DNA of 64,000 nt, from assembly GCA_037074765.1 (NCBI GenBank), contig JBAMDO010000002.1, positions 410,257-474,256 on the forward strand, written 5' to 3'. The DNA comes from Mansonella perstans (taxonomy: Eukaryota; Nematoda; Chromadorea; Rhabditida; Onchocercidae). A program made the translations under genes and the position numbers. Below the pieces are notes generated by a model. That model worked only from the letters and a program-made list of their open reading frames with translations. It was not told the DNA's origin and made no database searches. This document shows, piece by piece, positions 36,601 to 49,728 of the stretch (the first letter of the stretch is position 1; each line of letters starts with the position of its first letter).

Positions 36601-38629
36601 TTTTACACTCATTTGTTGTGGGCATTCACTGGGTGCCGGAGTTGCAACGTTGCTTACATTGCTTCTCAAGTAAGTACAGATTTCTTTTGCAATGTTATCG
36701 GATTGTATTTCTTACGGAATACATACAGAAATATTTGATAAAAATTATCTCATGTTTTAGGCAGTCGTTCAATCCCATACAATGTTTTGCATATTCTCCG
36801 CCGGGATGCGTTATCAGTGAAAATGGTTTAAAAGAAACGCAAAAATTCGTATTTAGTGTTTACATTGGTGATGACATTGTCCCGCGGTTATCATTTCAAG
36901 TAATAATTTTTTTTCCCTTTTTTTGTTCAAAAGTAGCTGTAGAATCAGATATTTAAAATACTTTAAGTGATATGAATAACTGTAAATCAAGGAGTGTCAT
37001 CGTAGTTTGATTGTGATTAATCAAAAAAAAGATTAATATTTTATTAATGCAGCATATTATTTTTACAATCAGTCTTTCAAGAAGTGAAAAACGACGCTAA
37101 ACTTCTTAAATTCAAAGCAAAAAAAGTGATTAATCATGCTGCACTAGTAAAGTATTAATTATAATTTTATAAAATTAAGTTGATATCAGTGATAAATAGC
37201 ATCAATTTATGTGCCAGATAAAAGGATCTCGTTCTATCATGCAGGTTACCTTATCTAAACACTTGGTATTTATACCATAACTTTACAGCCAATCGTATTG
37301 CGGAATTTATTACTTAGGTTTCAATGATAATCTAGAAGCAGAAGTTTTTCTGGTCGACCAAATTTTCTCATCATTATGATTTCTTAATTTTCAGACGCTA
37401 TGTAAGTTAAAATATGATGTGATTATGTCTTTGGCATCTAGTAATTTACCGAAATATAGAGTTCTACTTCGCGGCTTCTACCGGTTTTGCTTTTCTCGTC
37501 CGTGGCAATCAAATCGAGATAGTTTGTTTTATTTTTATTCATGAAAATGAATATAACTTTCTGAAGTTTTTGATGAATTTAAGCGATATGAGAATAGTAT
37601 ATGAGCATCGAAAGCTGGGCCTTGTATTTTTTTTGTTCTTCTTTAAAGTTTTTATTGATTTGAGGACGGGAAGTTAGTGGTAATCTAATTAATATGTTTT
37701 TAAAATAATAGCTTTTAAATGGGATTAACAGTTTCTCCTTTTATATGCTTATGTTTATTTGACCGTTCATTTATTAAGTTGATCAGTGTTTCGTCTTTGT
37801 GGGAAATACCAAATTTCACTAGAATATAGATGATATTTAGTAATGTCAGTTGAACTTTCTGACCTTTCTTTTTCATTACTTCATCCTGCTGTAGTTTTTT
37901 TGTTGGGAGCCTCGTTCAAAATTATTGTTTTCTGATATTTTGATAGATGATGAAGAGGATGCAGCTGTAAATGTTAACGATCGACTTCCATTAGTTTTTC
38001 ATACTTCACATTTGCCTACTGTTAATAACGCTGACAGTGCAAAGGACGATCTCGTTGGAAGAGGGAAAAATAAGCGCACAGCGGTATACATATATTTTCA
38101 AAAAAATGAGTATTGGTTCTTCTGCTTTTGTTTTTTTACTGAAAAAGAATCAAAATTTCCGTAGAATAACTAAAATGATTCGCAGTAAATTATGAATAAA
38201 TTAATCGTCTTTCTGTTATTAAGTTTTTTAAATATATAATTTGAATTCAAATCAAGTGAACTTATAGCTCCTTCCACCAGGATGTCTATTTCATGTTTGG
38301 ATGAGTAATAACAAAAAGAAAATTTGCAAAAGATGGACCCATTATAGGTATTCATTTCTCCTTGTTTTTATTGAAAATCGCAATAATACAATCATGATTT
38401 CTTACTTTTTTGCAGAAATTGAATTGCGGAAATTTGTTAGAATTTGTTTCAAATAATTTTACAACGAAAAATAGTTTTAAAAAGAAATGGAATCATTTTA
38501 TTAGCATTTCTAATTTGTCTATGCTTCAGCTCATTGAATGAGATCAAGCTGTCAAGTGCTGTTATCAGTGATCATTTGCCATATAATGTATTAAAAGTGC
38601 TTAACATGGAGCTTAACCTGGATACGTAA
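33607..38629 (+). CDS. dagl-2: sn1-specific diacylglycerol lipase, DAGL-beta type
   Basis: Membrane lipase that hydrolyses diacylglycerol to 2-arachidonoylglycerol. The start (ATG 33607) gives [20 protein letters not shown], the conserved DAGL N-terminus. Transmembrane segments follow in exons 34010-34269 ([29 protein letters not shown]) and 34542-34708 ([20 protein letters not shown]). Next come 34818 onward ([19 protein letters not shown]), a Cys-rich exon near 35541-35697 after AAIYGW, and the lipase domain: [33 protein letters not shown], the nucleophile elbow CCGHSLGAG (exon 36500-36669), FAYSPPGC and [11 protein letters not shown]. Later exons give [14 protein letters not shown], an acidic linker (about 37946-38083) and [10 protein letters not shown]. 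The terminal exon ends [17 protein letters not shown] with TAA at 38627-38629. Exon borders after 38260 are uncertain. Confidence 0.92.
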
Positions 38630-40026
38630 TATTTTTAAGGGTTTTTTTCTGGCTAGTTTGTTTATTGTATTATTATTATTAATTATATTCAAAACAGTTA
38701 TTTATTAGTTTTTCTTTTATGATGCTTTGTTGAATTGTTTGTTATTTGAAGTGAATAAGAATTTTGTATCAATTTTATTAAAATAAGATGAATTTTTTTT
38801 TTTTTTTTTTTGCTAAAATGTAGGATTTCTAAAGTTTAAGAAAGTAAGAGTTGATTTTATTGGGGAACGTTTGAACAGATATATGTCTAATTTTTTAAAC
38901 AGTCTTAGTACTGATGCCTCTCATTCCAAAGGATGAATTGGAACAGATAAGGGAATTCATATCATGATCCTGGTTACCTTTTCGTAATAGGATAATAGGA
39001 CTAGACAAGGGTATTTATCTCTCATTTTCCTTTGCTGTATTTTACAGTATTTTACAAAGAGTAAGTTTTTTTTTTTACAACTATTTTACAAATGTGGTGT
39101 TGTTGTTTGACATTAATCAAATTGAGATAAGTTGCTTGTAAACTTTAATCAGTTATCCTTTTGATAATGATGTAGGCAATGCATTTTGTAGTTTTCAACA
39201 CATTACAGAGCAATGTTGAGATGCTGTTCCTCTTCCAAAATGTCACAGTCCATTTCTCTTCTTTTTTTTTAAATTTTTTATTTTTTCCCAATATTTTGAA
39301 AGTTTTTTTTTTCCCAGCTGTGTAAAAACAATAAAATTTTTCTTGATGTTAATTTTTAACTCATTTTTTATCTTTTTGCTTCTTCCGTCTGATATCTTTG
39401 ATTTGTGCAATACACAAACGAAAGGTTAATTTACGCGTTGATCTATGCCATGATATTTCTCTCTCAAATATATCTTGATGTAAACATTAATCATGTATTA
39501 AAAGTTTTTAGATAATGAACGCAAAGCGTTACAAATAACACTGTTGGAAATTTTAAGCAGATTACATTATTTAAGAGTAAATCCTTGTAGTGTTATTTCA
39601 TTGCATCCTTTCTTTTTCAACATCCACAAAATAATAGGAAAATCGTTGTGTAAATTGTAATCAAGATTATGAAGTTGTATACCATTTATCATTATGATAT
39701 TAAGAAAAAAAGAAGAGAAAGTTTATTATTCAAATTAAATTTTGAACAAAATCAATTATTACTTTGTTGTATTTAATGTTTATATTTTACTTCTTTTACT
39801 TCTCATCCTTCTTTTTCTTGCATAACTTTTATTTGCAGCTTGTTAATTTTTATCTTGATTTTAATAAATATTAGGTTTTTTTAGTATAATGCAATTTTTA
39901 TAATTTAATGCCGATATAAATTCATATTTCGGCGTATGAACTGTACGTTTTTCTTTCATTTTTTCTTTCGCTCAGCTAATTATTGAAATCATTAATCAGT
40001 GATTGTAAATATAGATTATTACGCCA
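38630..40026. other. Intergenic region, DAGL to C92-ALDH gene
   Basis: 1.4 kb, AT-rich, same-strand neighbours. T-rich runs occur near 38793-38812 and 39060-39310. No supported gene, RNA or repeat family. Confidence 0.6.
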
Positions 40027-43000
40027 ATGCTGCGCAACGGATTGCTGGATATTAATATTGGTGATGTTATATTCTTCAAAAAAGATGCTAATAGAAAAGG
40101 TGATGAATTTCTGGATGCAGTTGCTGATGTTGCATCGGAATCTGTAATACATGTAGCAATGCTAAGTGATGATACAATGCAATGCATATTACATGCAAGT
40201 CGAAAATTTGGTGTTTGTCGGGAATCTTTGATGACTGTAATGGAAGAGTTACATCCGGAAAGTTTTGAGATTTATCGAATTCGACTATCAGAAACAGATC
40301 GTAGCAAAGCATATCGTTGGGTAGAATCTAAAATTGGTGCTAAATACAATGATATTTTTTCACCTGAAATGCGTGACTCTCAAGGTAATGAAGCATTCTA
40401 CTGCTCTCAGCTAATAGCAAAATCATATGAAGCTGTTGGTATTCATGATTTCTGTCCAAAGCATCAATTAAATTTCAATGATTCAAATGGACGAATTTTA
40501 CCATTTTGGGAGAAATATTATCGAAAACTTGGATTACCAGTACCACAGGGTTTATCGGGTTCGCATCCTGCTAAATTAATGCAATCAAAATATTTAAAAC
40601 TTCATTATGCTAGATCTTGTATGCCGTTGGTAAAATTCACTGTTCCGAAGACTATCGATAATGCATTACATTTCATACATGGCGCTCGTGTCGCACTAAC
40701 AGCAACCAAATATTTCGATGTTTGTCAACCAAGAAATGGTTAGCAATCTCTCAATTCAAATTTTAAATTATACTACTCGCTACAATAATTACAGTAATTA
40801 TGATGATTTATCTTAATTAGTATTTTATAAAGATTTAGTTGTCAGAAAATATTCATTTTTTTCTTTTTACCAAAAATAATTTCAATTTTTCTTTTTTTTT
40901 TTTTAAAAGAAAATTTTAACATTAATGTCACTTTTGATTTTAATATTTAACATCAAAAGAATTTAAATGAAAAAAAAGACAATGAAATAGTTATAACTTT
41001 TGAGCACACAGAGATCTCTAAAAATTGTATTCTACAGTCGAATATTTTCTGCTTGAAAAAAAAAAAATTCCTAATTTCCTGACATTTATTTTCATTTAAT
41101 CGTTTAGCAATTGAAATTTTTTATTTCCAAAAGTTTTAGAGAAAAAAAATTAAAAAAAAGACCAACAAAAAGACATTGGTCTTTTTTTCTTTCTTTTCAC
41201 AGTTTATTTTCTTTTTACAGTTAAGGTAAATAGAAAATCCATAATATTTTACCAGGTGAAATATTAGCGCAATGTGGTTGTGCTAATGCTGAAGTAATTG
41301 ATGAAGTGATTAAGGATGCTTATAAGGCACAGAAATCCTGGGCAGCCTTAAATATTCAACAACGTGGAGCAATTTTACGTCGAGCAGCTTCCATTATACG
41401 CGTATGTTTGTATGTTTTTGTGTATGTTTGTGTGTTCTATTTCGTTCTTTTTTTTTGAGCTAGTTAAAAAATTCTCATAAATCTTAAGTATAATACTGAG
41501 GTATGAACCAAATGTGATATCTGCTGTACTTTGGCTTTTATTTAACTTAACATATTTGTACCAGTTATTTTAGCTTAAAGTTCAAAACTAATACTGCTAC
41601 TGCTTCAAAGTTCAGTTTAAACTAATGTGGCTCTTTTACCATAATCTGTAGTTCAAACCCATCGCTTTGTTTTTCAAAAATATCCATGAAATTTTATATG
41701 ATCAAAATTCTAGAGTGTTGAGAATGAACTGGCATATTTGGAAACAATTGATTGCGGTAAGCCAATTGAAGAATCACTATGGGATATGCATAATGCTGCA
41801 GATACTTTCGAATTTTTCGGCGGTGCCATGCATAATTTTGCTGGTAAGAAATTTTTTAATTTCCTGAAATATTTTACTTTAATGCTTTAAATTCTATGGT
41901 TTATTTGAATTCTCAAATTATTTTATTAAAATAGATCATTTGAATGCTTTCGTATGTTGACTGAAGTCAATCTTTTTTTTTTTTTTGAAGTTTCATTCAG
42001 AATATGGCACTTAATATTGCAGGCAATCATTTTCCGTTAAGCAATGATAATTATGCTTATACGGAACGTGTGCCGTGGGGTATTGTTGGTGCAGTTGGTG
42101 TTTGGAATTATCCGATGCAAACAGCATCATGGAAAATAGCACCAGCATTAATGTGTGGTAACGCTATGCTTTACAAACCATCACCTTTTGCACCCATAAC
42201 TTCTGTAGTATTGGCTCAAATTCTCCAAGCTGCTGGTCTACCTGATGGTGTACTATCCGTTTTACAAGTATATTTTTGTATATTTTAAAAATGATTAGCA
42301 ATTAATAGCAATTGAAATTGCAAATTTCTTTGAGTCCTTTGGAACAAATTTTTTCCAATTATTTCAGTTATTCTTACTATTATTTATGATACAAAAAATA
42401 TTTTTATCTAACATAAATTATTTATATATAATAAATTATCTACTTTATGCAATATAAATTTAATATTGTTTTCCGAACAACATAAATTATTCATATATAC
42501 GATAGTAATATAGATACAATACATGTATTTAATATAATGTGTCTCAGTTAATATAATAACTAATTATTGTATTATATTTATTAACTATATATAGAAAATA
42601 TCACAGCACATATTGCTGTGTCATTGTGATTTCACATCATTTCACGAATATAAATGTTGCATCATTACTGGTTTATTCATTTAGCATTTTGATCGCAAAC
42701 GAAATAAGCCAGAACATTTGAGGGTGAGGGTGAAACAGGTCAAGCGATATGCGAACATGAAGGTATTAATAAGGTCACATTTACCGGTAGCACTGCAACT
42801 GGATCTAAAATCTTGGCATCATGTAGCCTATTGGGTCGAATCAAACCGGTAACACTGGAATTGGGTGGAAAAAGTGCGATGATCGTTTGTGAAGATGCGG
42901 ATATCGATGTTGCTGTTACGGGTGCCTTTATGGCCAATTTTTTCAGGTAATTTATTTATAAGCATATGTATATCTACTACATTTCTGAGATCTCATTTGC

Positions 43001-44502
43001 AACATCATTATTTTTTTTACGTGTTCAATTAAACCTGTTTTCTACTGCTTCAACCATCTCTTATTTCAGATCAATTGTTAAGTGAATTATTATCAATTTT
43101 TTTGTTCGAATATTCGAAAAAAAATTGAATAATTAAGGATTAAGTTATCCAATAAGTAAGAAAATTATTGAAAAACATTTATAGTCAAGGTGAAGTATGT
43201 TCGAATGCATCAAAAGTCCTCGTACATAAATCGTGTTATGAGGAATTTCGACAAAAAGTTATCAGGCAGACGAAAAATTTGATAGTTGGTGATCCGTTAT
43301 TGAAGGAGACAAAAGTAGGCGCAACAATCTCCCGTGAACATTTAAACAGAGTTAAAGCTTACATTGATGAAGCTGTACGACAGGTTATCTGATTTCCTTT
43401 AATATTCCTTCAACTTTTTTTTGAAAAGGAATTAAAAGTTATTATTTTGCAAAATTTACTGAAGTCAAACATTAAAAAGGAAAAGATAGTAATAAAAAAT
43501 TCTATTGACATGCAATATTATTTTAATTTTTTCATTTGCCATTCAGTTTTTCTGCTTCAGTTATTTGATTTGGATTTTGAAGGGTGCCAAATTGTTATGT
43601 GGCGGTGATGAAGTAAAGGTTAAAGGCCTCGAAAATGGTTATTATTTGTCACCCGCTGTTCTGGAATTTATCACTGAGCAAATGAGAATTTATAAGGAAG
43701 AGATCTTTGGGGCTGTTATGTTAATTATTCCATTCGAAAACAACAAGGTAAGCTTATATTATCTGTGTTGTCTAGATTTATGTAAAGCATTTGCAGATCC
43801 GGATCTCGATTTCGTTAAAAACAAGGTGAGGATTTAAATATAACTAAGTTTCAATGGATAAAGCATGACGAAAATTTTGAAAATTAAAACTTCAGGATGC
43901 TATTCGTATGGCAAACGATACACCGTACGGTCTTGCTGCTGGTGTTTTTACAAGGTATGTTTTATTGAATTGTTGAAGTTTACCGCTAAATTTTACATTT
44001 ATTTCTTAGCAACCACCTATTTTCTTCAGGAACTTACATTTGGCATATTCATTGGCTTCAAAACTTCATGCTGGCAACGTTTATATAAATACATTCAATG
44101 TCACAAGTAAATTTATTGAATACAGAATTTGATTATTAATACTTTTCAGATGAACTAACACTTGATTCAAATGAGTTGTTTTGATCTTAACTTGCAGCTT
44201 ACAGCTTTACCTACAGAAATGTGTTGATTTAACATTAATTTAGAGTAGCTACCGATTGAGAAAGAATGATCTATTTTGAGGTGTAAAGTTTCATTTCAAA
44301 ATTGCATCTATTATGACATATCATCCTTTCAAAAAACCTGTCGAAAGTTTTTTTTTTTTAAGATGCAATGATACCTTTCGGTGGTATGAAGCAGTCAGGT
44401 TTCGGACGTGAAAATGGCATCGCAGCGCTGGAAGCTTTTTCACAATTGAAAAGTGTATTTGTCAATGCATCCGAAAAGTTAGATAATCCATTTGAATGTT
44501 AA
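40027..44502 (+). CDS. alh-11: Fusion: permuted papain-like (C92/YiiX) domain + ALDH9-type aldehyde dehydrogenase
   Basis: Ten exons join in frame (40027-40738, 41256-41401, 41714-41843, 42023-42267, 42723-42946, 43185-43383, 43583-43747, 43896-43954, 44030-44106, 44363-44502) for 698 residues. Residues 1 to about 210 resemble the YaeF/YiiX permuted NlpC/P60-papain fold: GDVIFF, the His-42 motif [10 protein letters not shown] and the Cys-126 motif [13 protein letters not shown]. From about residue 225 ([17 protein letters not shown]) the protein is an NAD-dependent [60 protein letters not shown] (general base Glu), [12 protein letters not shown] (catalytic Cys), [23 protein letters not shown]. 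The ALDH part is closest to ALDH9 (trimethylaminobutyraldehyde/betaine aldehyde type). The symbol is a memory-based guess at the C. elegans orthologue (F42G9.5). The substrate of the N-terminal domain is unknown. Confidence 0.88.
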
Positions 44503-46079
44503 CGTAGCTTTGCGCTTTTATCTGAATGAGGCTTAACATTCATATGTATTATGCTTTAAAAATGATTTCACTCAAATCTGATACAATTCATTTATTAAAA
44601 CTGTAGCTATTTTTGGCTCCTTCAAAGATTATAATCGAACATTGCTATGTATTTCGACCCATCTTTATGTCGTATCAACAAGTATTCGCATATTATAATC
44701 CTAACTGTATGTCAAAGCAGAACTTTAACGTACATTTTTATATATTTTCAAATGAATCCCGGAACTAAAATTAAACACTCATTTGTCAATAAATGCCAAA
44801 AAATTCGTTTGTCACTAATATCGAAAAGTTCTTTTGTCAGTCAGTGATGGTATGCTGTCTTATCGTTAAGTATCACAGAACTTACAAGACTTATAGTCAC
44901 TATTTTACGAGCAAGAAATTAATTTAAAAGTGTGGGAAGAACTTTAAAGTGAGCATTTTCAAATATCTAACAATATATTAAAAGTCAGTTAAAAAACATT
45001 TAACATGTATCATTTTTCATGCATACTAAATGGTTAATATATTCGAACGTGGGAAAGAAAAAGCAACCATAAAGTTAAGATGTACAGGAAGAGAATAATG
45101 AGGAATGTCATTTATTGCGCTTGAAGTATAAGCTAATTTATATCATTATAATATGACAATGCCGAATGGTTACAATTGATTTATGATTTTTTAAATTCAA
45201 GAAATAGTTGAAGAAGCAAGATAACCTTTGAATGCTTTACCTTCCCAATGAAAGTTTTAGTTATTAATAACTTCAATTTTGGTTTTGCACTTGAACATTC
45301 TAAAATATGAGCTACACTTGCAATGAAAGTCCTTTTCTTAAATTTGTAATGATACAAAACTATAGGAAATGATTATTTTGCGTATAGAGTTACACAACAA
45401 ATGAACAACAAACAGTTTCCTCTGGATGAGGAAAAAATACTAACAATTATTTTGGAAGACAATTTATTATTATTTCCTATCGATTCAAAAATGATCTTTA
45501 TTGAGCAAGTAGCAAATCACGACAAGAAGAGTTCTTTCTATACTCTGATGGACAGAGAGATGTAGAACTAATCCTGCTGTAGATTAATTTAAACTCTCTG
45601 TAGGCAGTAATATCCCTAACAAAATCCTTTATCATCTAATGAAAATCACTGATCATTTCCTAGAATACATAAATTACAATCTGCAGCAAAAAATTAAGAG
45701 TTAACAATTTTAAAACAATCTACATAATCCTACGTACATTTTGGAGAAATTCATACTTGTTAGGACAAATATATTGCTTAACTGCTTTGCTCTAAAATAC
45801 AATTGACTTCTTTAAGCCAATTATCACATTAATTCATGCTTCATACATGCAGCAAACAAGTATAATACAACACACATTAAAAACTGGTCAAAACTACTGA
45901 AATCAACTGGTCTTGCAAAATTTCACTGCAAAAAAAAAGAAAAAAACCCATAATTTTCACGAAATCATTCGATGTGTCACCGTTCATCGAACGTATGACA
46001 TGCCCGATGCAAAACAAAATGTAAATGCGATGGATCCAGACATAAATGCGATGAATCTAGACAAGGATCATTGATTATT
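44503..46079. other. Intergenic region between convergent ALDH fusion and chimaerin genes
   Basis: 1.6 kb without supported genes; it must hold both 3' UTRs. Short open frames such as 44647-44847 lack family features or splice support. Confidence 0.6.
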
Positions 46080-48999
46080 TTAAGAAAATGGGACAATCCT
46101 TGGATTCTGAATAAGAAAATGAAGCAGCTGGTGCTGTTGTTGGGGTAATGCTGGGACAGTACCGGTACAGAATAATGTAGGTGAAAATATAGTTGCCAGA
46201 TTTTCGACACTCATTTTATTTTCGCTACTATTGTCAGCTACTCGTTGCATGTGCGTCAATATTGCTAACAATGTTCGACCATTTGCTTCATTTAGCTCTT
46301 TCAGAACTTTCCTGAAAAGTGAAAAATATATTTTAATGATTTCTTTACCTATCACAAATCACATGGGAATCACATGCAATCCTATTTCTTCATTACAGAC
46401 ACGTTACTCATAATTACTCGATAATCGTATGTTAGTATTATGATAGATACGAAATAACTTTTGCATTATCTCTAACCAGCCGGTATTCTTTAATAGAAGT
46501 CGAATATTTTTAGAAATTCGGCTACCATAACGGCGTAACATCAGCAATATACCTGCACATTTTTGATCGATCGTGGAATGCTCGATTATTGGTGTAAGCG
46601 GTAAGTAAGGATCGATATACAGAAAACGGCACAAGTTGCTGCGGCAAAAGCCTGAGGTATAGCTTTAAAAGGCCAGCTACAGTATGAACATCTTCGACAA
46701 CCGAGAGATCAACTTTATGTAGAGTATCGAACTGTCGACGTAATCTTTCCATTTGTTCATGAGAACCGGATACCTGGAATGAGATTTTAATTGATCAAGT
46801 TCCTGAAACTATGAAATGATCTACAATGAATCTACAACAACTGCCCTAACTTGTTCACTTTTATCATAACCGCTGAAGTCGCAAAGCATAAAAAAAGAAA
46901 AAACGAAGTCAAAATCTTTCCAATATACAAAATACATAAAAGTTGGTCATACTCTCTTTTTACATATTCCATTTCCTATTAAATTATTTAAAATATATTA
47001 AACAAACCCTATAAATTCCTTCCACATGTAACCCACGTCGTTCAACCTCATTAATGCAAGCCGAAACAACAGGTGGAATGCTTACAGCATGTGCCATACA
47101 TAATGTACTAATATCTACAGCAAACATCCGTTTTACATATTTCGCCTCGGGTCTGCAATCATGTATAGTACGCTCGCTGCATTTTTTATGCGCACAAAAA
47201 CCGCAGTCCTCGCACCTAACACCCTAAAATTGTCATCACAGTTGAAATATCTCTTATTTCAATGCAATTTTTGAAGAATTTAAGTAAAAATATGGGTATT
47301 AACTGAGTTTTCTTCGGAAATTGCAGATACCATTCATGAACATCTTGGAAAATTGGAAAACATGATATGTTTATTGTCTTATGGTTTTTGCTGCGGCTTC
47401 CACTTGGAAGAGATAACTTTATACAGTAAAATAAAATCACGATCTTATAATAATAATGCAGGAAAATAATCAAAAATTCAACAAATCACAAGAAGAAAGA
47501 AGAAACCTGCTGCACAAGTCCCCACATAAAATTGCGACAATAATCGCAATAATGTGGTATCCGGAAAGTTGCCGGTGTAAAATTATGACACCGAGTGCAT
47601 GGTTGTCGTCGAAAATCGGTTGCTTTTTGGTACTGGGAATAAGGACTTTGCTCGTATATCGCTTCATCGGCCATACGTTGTATATAATCATTTGCATGCT
47701 TTTCCATATGCATTGTTATTAATCCATCTGCGACTAAATCTTCCAAATGTTCGAATCTAAGTTTAATGCTTATATTAATCTTCAATAAAATTGAAATGAA
47801 ACTTATTGGGATGCTAATACTGCTGATTCATCTTTCAAATGATAACAATTCTTTTATTTTGCCAGTTATAATCGAAGATTAATCTAGGATCAATAATACT
47901 ACTGCTTCGTCCTTAATCTACCTAATATTATCTTAATAATGTTTAAATAATCAACTTATAACTGAAGACATAATTATCTAAGACCTTTATTAACAACAAA
48001 TTAATCATCAATTTCTTATGATGTATAAAAAACCAATGTAAGATATACAGAATTAAAAAGTTTGAACAGCGGCTAATCGTGCAGCACAGAAAAGCTACTG
48101 ATATCAACATTATGGCATAAATTCGAATATCAGCTGTTTACCTTTTTTCGCCAACATAATGCATGCCATCGTAAAATAGCTTATAATTTAGTACACGTCC
48201 GTCGAAAAGCATACATAACGTATTGGCACCTGGCGAACGTCTGGATGCTCGAACCAAAAAAGCACCTTCACCAGCTTCCAGTAACATATTATCGGCTACT
48301 TCTCGTTCTATTAAACCATGAAATTCGGCACCGTACTACAATGTTAATTTCAAGCATTAAAGGAAAAATCAAAATAAAAGCATTGCATCGTCTATCCTAA
48401 CAAAAAGCATTATGTTAATACAGCTAATCGTAACTATTCAGAATTTCGAGGATGAAAAATAAAAATACCAGAAGAGTGAATTAGTAAGCATACAATTATA
48501 CTCTGCAAGATATAAGTGTTAACGAAGTTACAGTATTCGTTTAAGTCTAACATCACAGTCGATTACAATTCCATTTTACTCCAGCGCTAATTCTAATTCA
48601 AGACTTACAATTCAATTCAATCGAAAACATAATTCCGATCACATTTAATTCAATTTCGCGTTATATTAGTTCGGCTTATTTTAATTTCCGATTAATATTT
48701 TTAATTCAGTTTTTATCCCAACATCTTCACTTCGGCATCAATTTAATTCAATTTTACCTTGTCTCGAGCATAATACACAACATTTCGCATAACATATTTA
48801 ACTCAAACACCAGCATGACATTATCAGTTGCTATATTGGTATGATAATTATTCAATGTAAAAAAAAAAAAACCTCAGTAAATATGAACCTGAGATGGTAC
48901 GGATTCAGGTAATATCGTACACTTAACAGGAAACGGGCGTGGTGCAGCTTCCTGGAGCAAATACAAATTTTGTTTCCAATATCCAACTTCCTCCTCCAT
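46080..48999 (-). CDS. chin-1: Chimaerin: SH2-C1-RhoGAP protein
   Basis: Rac GTPase-activating protein regulated by diacylglycerol. Six exons (48889-48999, 48142-48335, 47507-47756, 47008-47223, 46553-46773, 46080-46311) sum to 1224 nt, 407 residues. The N-terminus MEEEVGYWKQNLYLLQEAAP matches the long (alpha2/beta2) chimaerin N-terminus. An SH2 domain follows (YGAEFHGLIERE, GAFLVRASRR, YDGMHYVGEKRFEHLEDLV), then C1 (HNFTPATFRIPHYCDYCRNF, MWGLVQQGVRCEDCG, HKKCSERTIHDC), then RhoGAP with the arginine finger in GIYRVSG, LLKLYLRLLPQQLVPF and NLATIFSPTLF. The SH2 phosphate-binding Arg is present in FLVRAS. It is slightly shorter than the human long form (459), mainly between SH2 and C1. The C1 domain suggests DAG responsiveness, placing DAGL and chimaerin in related lipid signalling. 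Confidence 0.95.
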
Positions 49000-49627
49000 T
49001 CCATTCAATTATTTTCTCTAAGAATTTTATCGAAAAGGATCAGTTCTTTTCTTCAACAAATTTGAATTTCAATATTTTAAGGCTTCCTTTATTTTCAATT
49101 GTTCCATTGACCATATATTACCTTAAAAAAAAGAGTAATTAAAACAATGTTAATCAATCGAAGTAATACTTGAAGATGACATAACTGCAATAAAATCCTC
49201 AAAAAAGTTTTTCCCAACAAAATTAAATAATAAAATTTTGTGTTGCAAAAGACGCTTTAAATATTAGGGGGAATTTTGGCCAAATTATTACGGTTGAAAT
49301 TGTTGAATTTTTTATGAAGTGGTGTATTTCGCAATGACATTCTTCGGTATGCTGACCTTTGGACTAGTATGTCGCGGGGGATTTCTCGTTGAGGATTTTT
49401 TCCTGTTTTATGCTTCGCTTGAAATTTGGTTTCGGGAAGCTTCTTTTTTTTTGCATGTTTGTAAAAGTATTCTTTGGTGGGTTTTTTTGGGATATAAATT
49501 CCATCTATTATCCTTCCAGATGCTCCTTCATCTGCACAAATGAAAATATTTATGTATAATTTTTTGGATAATTTGGATAGCTGTACTTGTTGTATACAGT
49601 ATTAATTTAATAATATAAATAATTAAA

Positions 49628-49685
49628 TTAGTTAGGCGAGGATTGTTCCTTCTTTATTAGTTAGGCGAGGATTGTTCCTTCTTTC
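49628..49685. repeat. Tandem duplication of a 29-bp unit
   Basis: TTAGTTAGGCGAGGATTGTT plus CCTTCTTTA occurs twice head to tail (49628-49656 and 49657-49685), identical but for the last base. Confidence 0.95.
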
Positions 49686-49705
49686 TAATAATATGCGTTC
49701 TACGC

Positions 49706-49728
49706 AAAAAAAAAAAAAAAAAAAAAAA
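49706..49728. repeat. A homopolymer, about 23 bases
   Basis: Uninterrupted A run between chimaerin and eEF1B. Confidence 0.9.

Noticed and set aside
40088..40312. Minus-strand frames across the C92 exon
   Set aside because: Antisense shadows of a conserved 238-codon exon.
41138..41194. Hairpin-like AAAAAAAGACC...GGTCTTTTTTT at 41151-41188
   Set aside because: A real short inverted repeat in an intron (AAAGACCAA and TTGGTCTTT), but A/T-run flanks make such stems common; too short to call an element.
49319..49543. 74-codon hydrophobic frame upstream of eEF1B
   Set aside because: No start context, splice signals or family match; probably chance in a T/G-rich patch.
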